From assembly GCA_030220185.1 (NCBI GenBank), contig JASPKZ010004561.1:45001-109000 (forward strand): a DNA stretch of 64,000 bases. The letters are read 5' to 3'. A model generated the notes under the pieces. The model saw only the letters and a program-made list of their open reading frames with translations, was not told where the DNA came from and did no database searches. Both the position numbers and the translations under genes were made by a program. Positions 51,261 to 63,067 of the stretch are shown piece by piece. Each line of letters starts with the position of its first letter. Positions within the stretch are counted from its first letter, which is position 1. The DNA is from Diploptera punctata. Lineage: Eukaryota; Arthropoda; Insecta; Blattodea; Blaberidae.

Positions 51261-54200
51261 ATGCTTGAGTTATACACAGAGATCTTGTACGGTATTGAAC
51301 ACGCGGTGGGATGTGATGTAAATGAAAAAAAACGAGAAAGATGTTCTGTTCCAGTACCTGCAGAAAGTGTTCAAAATGGAGACTCAGAAACACAACATGC
51401 TACTCGAGAAGGCCAAAACAAGAAAGGTAAAATAAATACTCGTTTAACGGGTTGTTAAGCGTGTTCATTCCGTCTAAAAATCTTACAAAAAATCATATAT
51501 CTTATTTGTCAGTAAAATGAAGATGAATAAAAACTTATTTTTGTATTACAGTAAAAGTTCCTTATTCGCGGGTTAAAAAATTACGACACAGATTATGTAT
51601 TCGTGGCTAAAAATGTATTTATTCGCGGATCCAGTCGGTATGTTAGAAGGATTAGTATCCTTTATTAACGCATTTTGATCACATATATTTATTCATGAAT
51701 GAGTGTTGTCATTTTCCGCGTTTTGTCCAGAAATTTACCGAGGTTTATCCAATTTTCTGGATTTACCAATAACTCGTAGCATGCCAATCTTTCCCGATTT
51801 GAATTTAGAAATCTTTCCGGTAATAACTGACGTCTCCAATATTCTAAATCATTACATTTTCCTAATATATGTATCTCATCTTCAAAGTTCCCGTACATTG
51901 GACATATTCGCATATCGTGATCGTCGCTAATTTTTAGAAATTTCCATGCCCCTAGCCTAAACCAAGCAAGCCCTGATCTCTCCTTAAATCCTAGGTTGAG
52001 TATATACGATTCTTTTCCCCAGACGTGTTTTAGGTCTCTTTGTAAACACAGTGAGCTTTTTCCTGTACATTAGGCGAATGTATCTTGTTGGTTTATATCT
52101 AAGTACCTCCTCATTTTAACAATTATATATAAATTAATTAGTGTATAATGCTATTGTGTTATTATTTAATTGTAATAATAATGTGTTTTCTTTATGTAAT
52201 TGTAATGTTAATGTTTTTTTAGTGTATAATGCTACTGTGTTATTATTTAATTGTAATATTATTGTGTTTTCTTTATGTAATTGTAATATTATTGTTTTTT
52301 TTGTTGTTTATTTTTCTTTTATAAGATTCATGATGTGTTCCGTTGAGGTTTATTCAAAATTAATATAAAATTATAGAATATTCACCTGAAAGGTCCGTCT
52401 CCTCAACTTAATTAATCATTTAACTGTAGCGCTTTCGGGACTTGTCCCATCATCGGCAGGATTCAAAACTGGTGTTTCACTGAAGATCTGGTAGAGGGGG
52501 TTGCATGTACTTGGTTCGTTTTCGTTTATCAGGCTGTCGTTGTGAGCTGCTTTCATGATTTCCATCTCTTCGAGTACGTTTATCTTCGCTGGATTATTTT
52601 CTCTGGACATCGCATATTAAATATTGAAAACACCCTAACAGTAATGCACAGAGAAAATAATCCAGCGAAGATAAACGTACTCGAAGAGATGGAAATCATG
52701 AAAGCAGCTCACAACGACAGCCTGATAAACGAAAACGAACCCAATACATGCAACCCCCTCTACCAGATCTTCAGTGAAACACCAGTTTTGAATCCTGCCG
52801 ATGATGGGACAAGTCCCGAAAGCGCTACAGTTAAATGATTAATTAAGTTGAGGAGACGGACCTTTCAGGTGAATATTCTATAATTTTATATTAATTTTTC
52901 TTCTTCTTTACACTAGTACCAAATATTAACGCATGGGCGAAATTCGAAGATTATGTTACAAATAAGTTGCATCTATTTATTGAATATTTTGTAAGGACTA
53001 ATTTAATGTTGTTCATTTTCGAGAAATACGTACGATGACGTATTCGATTATTATCAACAATGGATTCAGTTAAACCATTTTTTCTTAAGAAACTCGTATG
53101 CGAGGATGTGATTTTTATTAAATTTAGAACTTTTTGCTATGTAATTTTGGAAATATAACAATGCATTTTTATTACAATAAAATATTTATTATTGCATCTC
53201 TATTAAAGAAAACATGTTTTCATTCTGGATTAACATAGAAATATAGAATCTGACGTCATAACCACAATTGCAGCCACTTCCCTTCAGGTAAGATAGGAAA
53301 TAGTGTTTTATAAATTGTTATTTTCCTGCTTTGTTTCTGGATAGTCCGCACTTTTTTTTTTATGTTTTCGTCTTCGATATTCCTAATCTTCATTGTAAAA
53401 CAAAAATTATCTCGAAATTTGAATGTCTCCTTTTTGCGCCGTATCCGAGAAGTTTCAGAATTCTCTTCACTGTAATTAGATGGTAGAAGTCATCTTCAGC
53501 CACTATCGTCACAACTGCCAATAGAATGCGAGAATTGCCTCATCCCCTGTCGAAGTCAGTAATTGGAACTCAAATAGTAATTCACAAATATACTTTTTTA
53601 ATCAGAGTTTATTCACTTTCCTTGCCCGGTGTTAGATATTCCCATCAACGTCTTCTTCTTCTTCACTTCACGAGTTAGTCAAAATGCCTGTTCCGCCTCA
53701 CAGTTGTTCTGTTCATTTTTTCACTGGTCTTCCTACATTCCTTGAACCTCTTGGCTTGTAGTTAAATGCTGCTTTTGGTAATTTTGTTACATTCATTCTT
53801 TCTTCATGTCTAAACCATTTATCTCTATATTCCTTGATTTTATCATTCAGTGGATATATATTTAACTCTGTTCTTATATCTTCAATTTGTATCCGATCCA
53901 ATCTTGTGCGACCTTTTGTTCTTCTGAGGAAGTTCATTTCTACGCTTTGTATTCTACTTTGTAATTTTTTGGTCATTACCCAAGTTTCACTCTCATAAAG
54001 TAATGCAGGAACTGCCAATGTTTTATAAAACTACTGTCTTCATATTGGAACAAATATTGAATAAAAACTTGGCTGTGTAATCTTCCCTTATCTCTAAGTG
54101 TCTCTCCGTGAAATTTTGGGACATACCATCGACATGTAATTTTTTGGTCATTACCCAAGTTTCACTCCCATAAAGTAATGCAGGAACTGCCAATGTTTTA

Positions 54201-57200
54201 TAAAACTACTGTCTTCATATTGGAACAAATATTGAATAAAAACTTGGCTGTGTAATCTTCTCTTATCTCTATGTGTCTCTCCGTGAAATTTTGGGACATA
54301 CCATCGACATGTATCGGCTTTCATCCAAGAAAAATATAGCTCAATCGTGAGAATGAAGACTATACTGAGTTTTAATACCAGTTTTTTTCCCTTCGGAATT
54401 TGTCCTCCCGTAGAAGTTTTCGAGTGTGTAGTTGTCTGTTCTGGAACGAAAAGTACGATCCAGTGTCTCAGCCAAGACGTTGGCTTTTCATATTGGATCG
54501 TATACTAATCCATTTTATCCGTGTATTGGTTGATTTCGTTTAATTTATTTCGTGAAATTCCTAGTTACAGTCCCTATACATACATAGTGTTCTGTCCAAG
54601 AGCAGGTCTTTACTGCAAACTCACCTTTCTCCACTTTGTCCTTAACTCAGCTTTCTATTTTGTATCCGCACATAAACCACTTATTTTATTTTAATGTTAC
54701 CGAGAAAGTTTAAAACTGCCAATAGATTGCGAGAATAGAATGCTTTCCTTCCATTAAAAGAAAATATTTATTTACTGATAATGTTCATTACAAACGAATG
54801 TACCTACCTTCGGGTTTTTACAGCTGCTGCCGTCTTCCCGTGCCAAATCTCCAAAGCCTACGATATTGGGCATCTTCAATGCTTAGCCCTCTTGCTTGCA
54901 TTACTGTCTTCATGTTTTCCTTCCATGTTAACTTTGGTCTCCCTCTTTTCTTCTTTCTGGTCGGATGCCATTGATATAGTTGCTTTGGCCATCGCTCATC
55001 TTCCATTCTTAAAACATGTTCTAACCACTTTAATTCTTTCTCCTCAATTCTTTGAATTATTTTTTCTTCTGCATCTATTATGTTTGTAATTTCCTTATTT
55101 GTGACATGTTCTAATTTTGACTTTCTGGCACTTCTGCGTAAATAATTTTTATCAATGTTTGTAAAAATACAGTGAAACATAATAGATTATGAATATATTA
55201 ATGAAAGATGCCTACAAACGAATTATAAACCAATTATAAAATGTATCATTTCATATTAACTCATTTTAATTAATCTATATGCCAGATGGAAACAGTAAAT
55301 AAACAAAATAACATACATTTCTTAATTTCAATATTGGATATTGTTACTTAAAATTATAACACCATTGTATATAAGTTATTTGATTTTAAGACTATTTTGT
55401 AATTTCACAGGCACCACATGTTCTCCTGAAGACTGAAATCATTGAGGGAAAAGATTTAAAACCGAAAGACCCAAATGGTGAGTTCTATTACGATCATTAA
55501 CAATATTGATCTAGCAATCGTTGTTCTAATTATAAATCTGATTTGAAGTTACTAATTTCATAGCTAATACCAACCCTGGTATTATTATTTATATCACCAT
55601 TTCTATTATATATTCATCCATCCATCCATCCATAGTAATTCTGCCCGAGAACAGGTCTTTCACTGCAATCATAGCATTTTCATGCTATGTTTTGCAGCTT
55701 TACTAAAGAATTATAGGTGTGGTAACTTCTCGTTGCTTTCCACATCTATTATATTTATATGAAGGGTCCAGGGAAAAGAGTCAGAGAAGTAACTTTTTTT
55801 TTTTTGTCGAAATGGAGTTGTGAGATATCATTAGATTCTCAATGGAAAGGACTAACTTTTAAAATTGTGAAAGAATAAAAGAAGCAATTTAGTAATGGGT
55901 TTATTTACCTTCTAAGTCTGACAATGTTATCTTTAATTTGGAAAAAAGTGTCAATAATAATTTAAACTTTTTAAAGAATAAAAACAAAATTTTAGCATTT
56001 AAAGAACATTATACCTAAAGAATAAAAATAGTAATCAATGATACAATTTTAGACAAAGTGAATAGTTATAAATATCTAGGTTTCAATTTATCATATGTTA
56101 AAATTGAAGATATCAATGATAAATAAATGTAATCTAATGTGTGGCACTATTAAAAGAACCCTTAAAAATACAACAAAAGAAACAAAAATGAAATTTTATA
56201 AAGTAATGGCTGTTCCTGTATTGATGTATGGACCAGAATGTTGGACAATCACTAAAAGACAAGAACACAGATTGGAGGCAATTGAAATGAGATTTTAAGA
56301 AATATAGCAGGATATACTCTGCTGGATGAGAAACGAAATGAAGTTATAAGAAAGGAACTAAATATTTTCAAACTTACATATCGGATAGTTAAATACAGGA
56401 ACGAAAAAAAAAAGTTTGATTAGAATGCCAGAGGATAGATTTCTAAAATTATTGCTGAATTATGAACCACACGGAAGGAGAAATGTTGGACTCCTACACA
56501 GAAGATGGTCTGAACAATTCTAACAATTCGAGCTTTAATGAATCCGGGACGAGCCAACAGCTTAATCCTTGGATGATTAAGTGGTTTGGCGGTCAGGTAG
56601 AGAAGTAGGTACGTTGCATAATTAAAAGTACTTTTCTCGGTTTCGTGGAAAAGTGCATTTTTTTCCTGTGCCCTTCATATGGATGCTGAGAGAGCTTCTT
56701 CTACCACAACCCTAAAAATCTAGATTCATACACTACTAATACTACTACAACCATCAACTTAATTTCCTATAACTACTCTGGTAACATTTAATTCTAGCTA
56801 AACAGTACTTTTTTACAGGTATGAGTGACCCATTTTGCACACTTTATTTGAATTCTGATTCAACCACGCCATTCAACACCAGTGTTAAGCCTGAAACACT
56901 GGATCCCGTCTGGGAGGAGAGCTTTACGCTGTAAGTACCTCATAGACATAATGTTATTTACTATGACTATTTAACTCATGCACCAAATGGGAGTCAATGA
57001 CCAATCGCGTTTCAATGATTTTTTTATTTACAACCAATCACAGTCGTGTTTCGCCTAGAATTTACCAACTAAAGTTTATCATAATAAAGAAAGCACCTCC
57101 TTTTTAACATTCTGAATAGGTCATAGCATTATTTTGCAGTGACTGACTCTCCAAGAAATACGGCTACCACATTGTATATATAGTGCATGAATGTCAACAC

Positions 57201-60200
57201 GTAGCGCATACGAGAGATAATATAAAAACATTTGTAACAATTGATTATACAAAAAAAAACACTGCACTTTCTTAAACGAATTATTTTCCAGGAAATGACG
57301 TTCCAGAAAAATGTAATTGACATATTTATAATAGGACATCAGAAATTAATTAATGCCTATAACGTTGGTTATAAACTTCTCCACTAGGGTGCATTCTTAC
57401 AACATTGCGATCCTTTGGCAATAAATAATATGATCTGGTTGCAGTGATGAACAAAACAAGCAAACGAAGCGTACCAATCGTTTCTCGTTTGTTTTCAAAC
57501 ATCGCCGTTTACATTAAATATATAAATATTTAAAAATAACTATAGTTAAATAATGATTTGTGAGTGAACAACTTAATTTTATTCGTTAAATAGTCCTAAC
57601 AAATGCCATTCTTGATTTCCAAATTCTCTAGATAAATTCACTCCTCACTTCGTGAGTCGTGAATTTATCGATAATTTGGAAATCACTCGTGGCATTACTT
57701 ATGATAATTCCAACAATAAACAAAATGCTCAAAGAAGAGACATAATCGTTTGAAGAAACTCAATTACGGCAATGTCTTGTCATTCAGTTATTTATAGTAA
57801 ATAATGCCACGAGTGATTTCCAATTTATCTAGAGGATTTCGAAATCAGGAGTGGCATTTGTTAGGACTATTTAACTAATAAAATTAAGCTGTTTACTCAC
57901 AAATCATTATTTAAATATCGTCATTTTACAATATTCATATATTTAATGTAAATGGTAATGTTTGAAAATAATTGAGAAATGTTTGGTTGTTTTATTTGTC
58001 ATTCACTGCAACTTGATCATAATATTTATTGCCAAAAGGATCGCAATATTGTAGGAGAACAAATTAAACACATGAAACTGTATATTATAACCAACATTAA
58101 AGGTGATTAATTATTTTTTAGGAAACAACTCAGTAAAATCATTATTTAAAAACGCAATTATTGGACAAACAGTTATTAAATGTGAAGTTCGAAATAATCT
58201 ATTCATTATTTGCTATATCCAACGTATTTGTTGGAGAGTTAGTCACTGCAAAATAATGCTCTGACCTGTTCAGAATATTAAAAATGGGATTTATTTATTT
58301 TGGTAAACAGAATTCGATAAATATCGAGGTGAAACACAACTGTCATTGATTGTAAAACAAAATTTATTGAATCGTGATTGGTCATTGATTCCCATTTGGG
58401 GCACAAGTTAAACAATCACAATAAATATTATATTTAAAGAATTAAACAGTAGAGATTAATTCCATTTTCAGACCAGTAACAAGTCCTGAGGAAGAAATTC
58501 TCAACATAGAAGTATGGTAAGTTCAACTTTATATTTACTTCTGGATCTTTTTACAAGAAAAATCATCTTAAGGCACGACAACTTCAAAAGTGAAAGTTCT
58601 GGCCTTCTCAACAATCCTCCTCCATGCCAATCTGTCTCTTGCCATATTCAAATTAGACTCTTTCATTTTCCTTAGATCGTTCATCGTGTCATCCTCCCAT
58701 CTGATCTTCAGTCTTCCTACAGCTCTGCCTCCTATAGGTTTCCATTTGTAGAGTTTTCTTGACCAGTCTCTGATCGTCCATTCTTATCAGATGTCCAAGC
58801 CAACCAATTCTGAGAGATCTTATATGGTTTACTATGTTCTGATTTTTTATTAATTTGTTTAGTTCATTATATGTTTAGATTCTCCAACAGCTATCAGTTC
58901 CTCTATTTGGTCCAAAAATTGTTCTTAAATTTTTCTTTCAAAAATTAGTAATTTCTGTTTTATTGTTTCTTTTAGGACCCAAGTTTCACAAGCATATGTA
59001 ACTACTGGTCTAATGAGTGTTTTGTATAACCTTATTTTTGCAGTTTTTGATATTAATTTGCTTTTAAATAAGGTTCTATTTGCAAAATAAGCTTTATTCT
59101 CATTTACCAATCTTTCTTTAATTTCCTCTTCTAATGTATTATGTTCATGTACTTTGGTACCTAAGTATTTAAATGTACACAAGAAAAATATGACATTAAA
59201 AAGCAGAAATTTAAAATTGCCAAAAAGTATTTGTATGTTTTATTCTCGCTGGTATTTAGGGACTTTGATCCAGAAGAAACAACCAGAGAAAAAATGAAGA
59301 GGATCAAGGAAGTAAAAGGTGTAAAAGGGATAAAAATTCTGATGAAAGAAGTGGCGTCGTCCGGCAAACAAAACAATGACCTTATTGGTATTGTAAATGT
59401 ACCACTAAATGTAAGTAATATTTTGATATAATTGTATTTGGTAGGATTTATTCCTCTTCATTGATTTGTTATATTATTCGTGCCACTGGTTAAAAAAACC
59501 TATAAAGGGAGAGGTTAATAAGTTGATGGAATGCAATAGATTGTTACATTATAATTTGCAAAGAGCATGCTCTGTCTTAGAACAAATTACAGTTAATAAT
59601 CAATAAGCAAAATTAAAATATCATCATCATAGTACATTTACGAATTTAGGCCATTTGTTGACCTGTTTCGGTCTCAAGAGAAACACCATCCAAAAGTCTT
59701 TTGAGTGGACGTCCTGGTCTTCTTCTTCCTGCAGGTTGATATCTTAACATTTTTTTTGGGTATTCTGTGATCTTCCATTCGATGAACATGTTGCATCCAT
59801 CTTGACTTATAATCAGAAATTTTGTTTTCTAAAGGTTCCATGTGTAATTCTTCTAAGATGTCTTCATTTTTTTGTGATCTAGTAGTGTGTATCCTGGATT
59901 GTAAGGAGTAGTGACGAGTGTATAACCTCTCCTACCCAATTCTCATCCTCACCTTCTCGTGGCTCTGAGGACCGAGTCACGGCGGTATAACCGTTCCATC
60001 GGGTACTGAGTAAATGCGGTATCCTAATGTCTGTCCAGAGACTAAAAGGTAGCAGCCCTACCACTGGACTACTTAGCGTCGGGCCAGTAACCCGTCCTAA
60101 GGAACTTCAAACTACTTTCAAGTCTCAAAATTTAAAATAGGAAGCGGTAATATACAGTCAGCAAATATCAAGTTAAGACATTGATTAAATTTGTTTCATA

Positions 60201-61355
60201 CCATATATTACTCGAATTTTTTATAGTTTCTCTTGCTAGCACATGGAATTCTCTTCCACCCTATGCTATAGACCCTGCGAAACTTTACCATCTTTCAGAA
60301 ACAAATTAAGAAATAAAAATTTATTAAAGAAATCAGAAACATACTCCGCTATTAGTACTTTTTTAACATATTAATAGTTTGTCATTATATAAAAAATTTA
60401 AAATAAAATCACTAAACAGAAGAGACAACTCACTAATACTACTTTTTAAGAATTAATAATGCCCGTTTCTGCCATATTATTTAATAAAAATAGACTTAGG
60501 ATTTGTTAAGATATTTACCTAATGCCTCTTGTCATAAAAAGCCGTAGATCACTTTCATTGTAGTTTATTACTTTCATTTGTATGCATAGTAGATTCGAGC
60601 TGTTATTACCTTTAGTTATTCATTGTTAGGCATTAATTTGTAATTTGTGTAATGTGATTGTAAGTTTCATTCTGTTATTAGACATTAATTTCATTAATAT
60701 TCAATCTGAACAGATAATTAATTGGTCTTCATGACCTATTATTGTATGACCACTAGGAATTTTTTTGTACTTACATATGTAACATGTTTGATCCTGTTTA
60801 ATATGACTATTATTGTAATTTTTTTTGTATTCATGTGTAACATATGTTTGTCCTGTTTTATATGACTATTATTGTATTTTTTTTGTATTCATATGTAACA
60901 TATGCTTGTTCTGGTGAGTGGAAGAGAAGGCCACATGGCCTTAACTCCACCAGGCTAAATAAATCTATTCTATTCTATTCTATTCTATTCTATTCTATTC
61001 TATTCTAAAAATAGTATTAAGATTTGCCAATATAGCTTAGCCACAGCAACGCGTGGCCGGGACTTCTAGTACTATTATATAAAACAGTCTACTAAAAATC
61101 GCTAAAAACAATTGAAAGTGACGTTAGTTGATCACTATGTTGGATAATGTTCTGTATTATGCATTCACTTTTCAGAGTGTCCCAACGAGCGGGAAAAGCA
61201 TGTGGTGTATGTTGCAAAAAAATGGTAAACTCAAGAAACAAGGCCAAATCAAAGTAAATCTGTCATTTGTGTTTGAAAAAGACGTGGAAGCTGCATTTGA
61301 AGAACACAAACATCTTCTGTATGTCATCCTCATGCATGAAGTTCAACTGATCAAG
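51261..61355 (+). CDS. Unc-13-4B: Unc-13 homolog 4B / BAIAP3-type C2 protein, partial
   Basis: Six exons: 51261-51426, 55411-55477, 56819-56930, 58472-58516, 59260-59410, 61176-61355. All have AG/GT borders and join in phase. The product primes secretory vesicles for SNARE-dependent, Ca-regulated exocytosis at the plasma membrane. Exon 1 gives LELYTEILYGIEHAVGCDVN, then (after correcting the A8 run at 51325-51332 by one base) FQYLQKVFKMETQKHNMLLE, the segment preceding the first C2 domain in this family. Exons 2-5 form the C2A domain: GKDLKPKDPNGMSDPFCTL (Ca-binding loop 1), SVKPETLDPVWEESFTL, VWDFDPEE (loop 3), NDLIGIVNVPLN. Exon 6 ends C2A and starts the linker to the MUN region (EEHKHLLYVILMHEVQLIK). 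The N-terminus, MUN and second C2 domains are not seen. UNC13D and BAIAP3 are the vertebrate counterparts. Confidence 0.8.
51680..52330. pseudogene. LINE-C copy with inverted 5' part
   Basis: 51689-52022 carries the LINE-C C-terminus on the minus strand (MRICPMYGNFEDEIHILGKC; one knuckle Cys is changed to Tyr). 52105-52310 carries the LINE-C 3' UTR on the plus strand (TTAATTAGTGTATAATGCTA). The two halves point away from each other, as after 5' inversion (twin priming) during integration. In intron 1 of the Unc-13-4B-type gene. Confidence 0.7.
52421..52463 (-). ncRNA. Degenerate hammerhead-like motif, left arm
   Basis: Minus strand CCTG-CCGATGA-TGGGACAAGTCCC-GAAA-GCGC-TA-CAG. Core CTGATGA is changed to CCGATGA and stem I shortened, so activity is doubtful. 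Confidence 0.35.
52791..52835 (+). ncRNA. Degenerate hammerhead-like motif, right arm
   Basis: Plus-strand mirror of the previous entry, with the same CCGATGA core change. Confidence 0.35.
52899..53689. other. Intronic DNA, no recognised feature
   Basis: AT-rich intron; nothing supported. Confidence 0.4.
53690..54312 (-). pseudogene. LINE-G-like C-terminus with 175-bp tandem duplication
   Basis: 53713-54018 minus strand: YESETWVMTKKLQSRIQSVE, MNFLRRTKGRTRLDRIQIED, FRHEERMNVTKLPKAAFNYK, RGSRNVGRPVKK. The sequence from 53961 is repeated from 54136 (period 175 bp), nearly unchanged (GTAATTTTTTGGTCATTACC at both starts). Confidence 0.7.
54818..55180 (-). pseudogene. LINE-G C-terminal fragment
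   Basis: Minus strand: NYLRRSARKSKLEHVTNKEI, ELKWLEHVLRMEDERWPKQL, RKKKRGRPKLTWKENMKTVM, AQYRRLWRFGTGRRQQL. RTE-like RT C-terminus; open for 120 codons but truncated. In intron 1 of the Unc-13-4B-type gene. Confidence 0.7.
55605..55742 (-). mobile_element. SINE-D, 3' part only
   Basis: (ATCC)n then ATAGTAATTCTGCCCGAGAA and CTGCAATCATAGCATTTTC, the 3' third of SINE-D on the minus strand. Confidence 0.7.
56010..56530 (+). pseudogene. LINE RT C-terminal relic
   Basis: Plus strand: VNSYKYLGFNLSY, then MKFYKVMAVPVLMYGPECWT, ITKRQEHRLEAIEMRF, and GRRNVGLLHRRWSEQF-like codons, with frameshifts between. Intronic. Confidence 0.65.
56963..57718 (+). mobile_element. MITE-B, full-length copy
   Basis: Starts GACTATTTAACTCATGCACC, ends GGCATTACTTATGATAAT after a long terminal hairpin (about 57613-57705). 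~755 bp. Its open frames recur in other copies because the DNA is repeated. Confidence 0.85.
57785..58426 (-). mobile_element. MITE-B, inverted copy
   Basis: Opposite orientation to 56963-57718 and only ~70 bp away, so the two form an inverted pair within one intron. More diverged and missing some internal sequence. Confidence 0.8.
58560..59165 (-). pseudogene. LINE-H C-terminus
   Basis: Minus strand: CTFKYLGTKVHEHNTLEEEI, RLYKTLIRPVVTYACETWVL, KQKLLIFERKI, then frameshifted codons to the 3' end at about 58565 (shared with 42641-42785). Intronic. Confidence 0.7.
59625..59900 (-). pseudogene. LINE-D 3' fragment
   Basis: Nearly the same sequence as 41695-41940 (TTAGGCCATTTGTTGACCTG; ISDYKSRWMQHVHRM codons); 5' truncated at about 59897 where a tRNA-like SINE begins. 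Confidence 0.75.
59901..60110 (-). mobile_element. SINE-like tRNA-derived element
   Basis: Minus strand from about 60085: GCTAAGTAGTCCAGTGGTAG (A box region) then GCTGCTACCTTTTAGTC; the body has GGTTATACCGCCGTGACTC. Boundaries uncertain. Confidence 0.4.
60225..61005 (+). pseudogene. LINE-E C-terminus and 3' UTR with (TTCTA)n tail
   Basis: Plus strand: SLASTWNSLPPYAI-like codons near 60230-60270, FRNKLRNKNLL, then a long 3' UTR ending GGCTAAATAAATCTATTCTA and a pentanucleotide tail (60966-61005). Partner of 24688-25520. Confidence 0.75.
61015..61075 (+). repeat. Helitron-like 3' terminus
   Basis: CAACGCGTGGCCGGGACTTCTAGT resembles the other CTAG-T ends (GC-rich, then CTAGTA). Short fragment only. 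Confidence 0.35.
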
Positions 61356-61394
61356 GTATTTTTTAAATCTAGAAATCGTCCATATATTTTCCGT

Positions 61395-62155
61395 GACTAT
61401 TTAACTCATGCCCCAAATGGCAGTCAATGACCAATCACATTTTAATGATGTTTTATTTATAACCAATCACAGTCGTGTTTCGCCTGAAATTTACCAACTA
61501 AAGTTTATCATAATAAATAAAGCACCTCCTTTTTAACATTCTGAATAGATCATAGCATTATTTTGCAGTGACTGACTCTCTAAGAAATACGACTACCAGA
61601 TTGTATATATAGTGCATGAATGTCAACACGTAGCGCATACGAGAGATACTATAAAAACATTTGTAACAATTGATTATACCACAAAAGGAAGAAAACACTG
61701 TTTGCACTTTCTTAAACGAATTATTTTCCAGGAAATGACGCTGAAAAATATAATTAACATATTTACATCATAAGACATCAGATATGAATTAATACCTATA
61801 ACGTTGGTTATAAATTTCTCCACTAGGACGCATTCTTACAACATTGCGGTCCTTTGGCAATAAATAATATTATGATCTGGTTGCAGTGTTGAACAAAAGA
61901 AGCAAATGAAGCGTACCAATCGTTTCTCATTTGTTTTCATACATCGCCGTTTACATTAAATATATACATATTTTAAAATAACTATAGTTAAATAACGATT
62001 TGTGAGTAAACAGCTTAATTTTATTTGTTAAATAGTCCTAACAAATGCCACTCTTGATTTCCAAATTATCTAGATAAATTCACTCCTCAATTCGTGAGTC
62101 GTGAATTTATCGATAATTTGGAAATCACTCGTGACATTACTTATGATAACAAACT
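61395..62155 (+). mobile_element. MITE-B, full-length copy
   Basis: Starts GACTATTTAACTCATGCCCC 40 bp after an Unc-13-4B-type exon and ends at the conserved hairpin and CATTACTTATGATAA. About 93% similar by eye to the copy at 56963. Confidence 0.85.
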
Positions 62156-62513
62156 TGCCACTTGAGTAAAATATTTTTTTAACTAAATGACTTAATAAAG
62201 TAAATCTGAGCATTGTGAAGGTTATAATCGGATAAAATCATCATTAAGATCAAATTCTATTAAGGATTAGGCCTACTGACCTATTCCGCATCAGATGAAC
62301 TGTCTCCATCGCTCTTTCGGCTTTATAAGACCATTGAACAAATAGGCTACAATTCAGGTCCGTTAATTTTATTACTGATGAAATAATATTGCAGATTAAG
62401 ACTCCGGAAGCTATAAGAAAGAGGAAACCACATTCTGAATTAGATAACTGTAGTTAGTGCCATGTTGCCACATTATTTTTAATTAGTAACTAATAGTTTA
62501 ATAGTTTTAGATT
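62156..62513. other. No recognised feature
   Basis: AT-rich intronic DNA. Confidence 0.4.
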
Positions 62514-63067
62514 AAATGAGGAAAATTTTGAGGAAGTGGCTGAATTCAAATACCTAGGAACAATAATCACAAATAGGAATGAGATGCACAAAGAAATTAA
62601 AGATAGGCTCAATTCTGGAAATGCGTGCTATTATGCATTACAGAGACTCTTGACGTCCGAACTCCTTTAAAAAAAGGTTAAAATGAAAATATATAAAACT
62701 ATTATTCTACCAGTTACATTATATGGATGCGAAACATGGACTCTTACTTTAAGGGAGGAAAGGAGATTACGAGTATTTGAGAATAAAGTTCTTAGAAAAT
62801 GTTTGGACTAAAGAGAGATGAACAGACAGGTGAATGGAGAAGACGACATAACAGTAAACTGCATGGCCTTTATAGGAAACCAGATATAATAAGAACAGTT
62901 AAGTATCGTAGACTGCGAAGACAGGATAATGTGGCACGATTGGGAAATGATAGACTAGCAAGGAAGCATCATGTAGGAAAACCACAGGGAAAACGCCCAG
63001 TTGGTAAACCAAGGATGAGGTGAGAGAATAAAATTAACCATGATTTTAGGGAGGTAGATTATACAGG
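62514..63067 (+). pseudogene. RTE-A LINE fragment interrupted at its 3' side
   Basis: Plus strand from ENFEEVAEFKYLGTIITNRN; frameshifts near 62670 and 62800. It ends abruptly within VDYTG at 63067 where another LINE starts, so its 3' end lies outside the window or is lost. Confidence 0.8.

Larger units (their letters stand above)
52358..52898. mobile_element. Penelope-like element palindrome
   Basis: Near-perfect inverted repeat: arms of about 245 bp around a ~48-bp centre (52604-52651). Each arm encodes the same PLE GIY-YIG endonuclease tail on its outward strand (HRENNPAKINVLEEMEIMKA, NPLYQIFSETPVLNPADDG). Each arm ends with a hammerhead-like motif and the block GAGGAGACGGACCTTTCAGG, also found in the PLE at 28739. 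Located in an intron of the Unc-13-4B-type gene. Confidence 0.8.
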
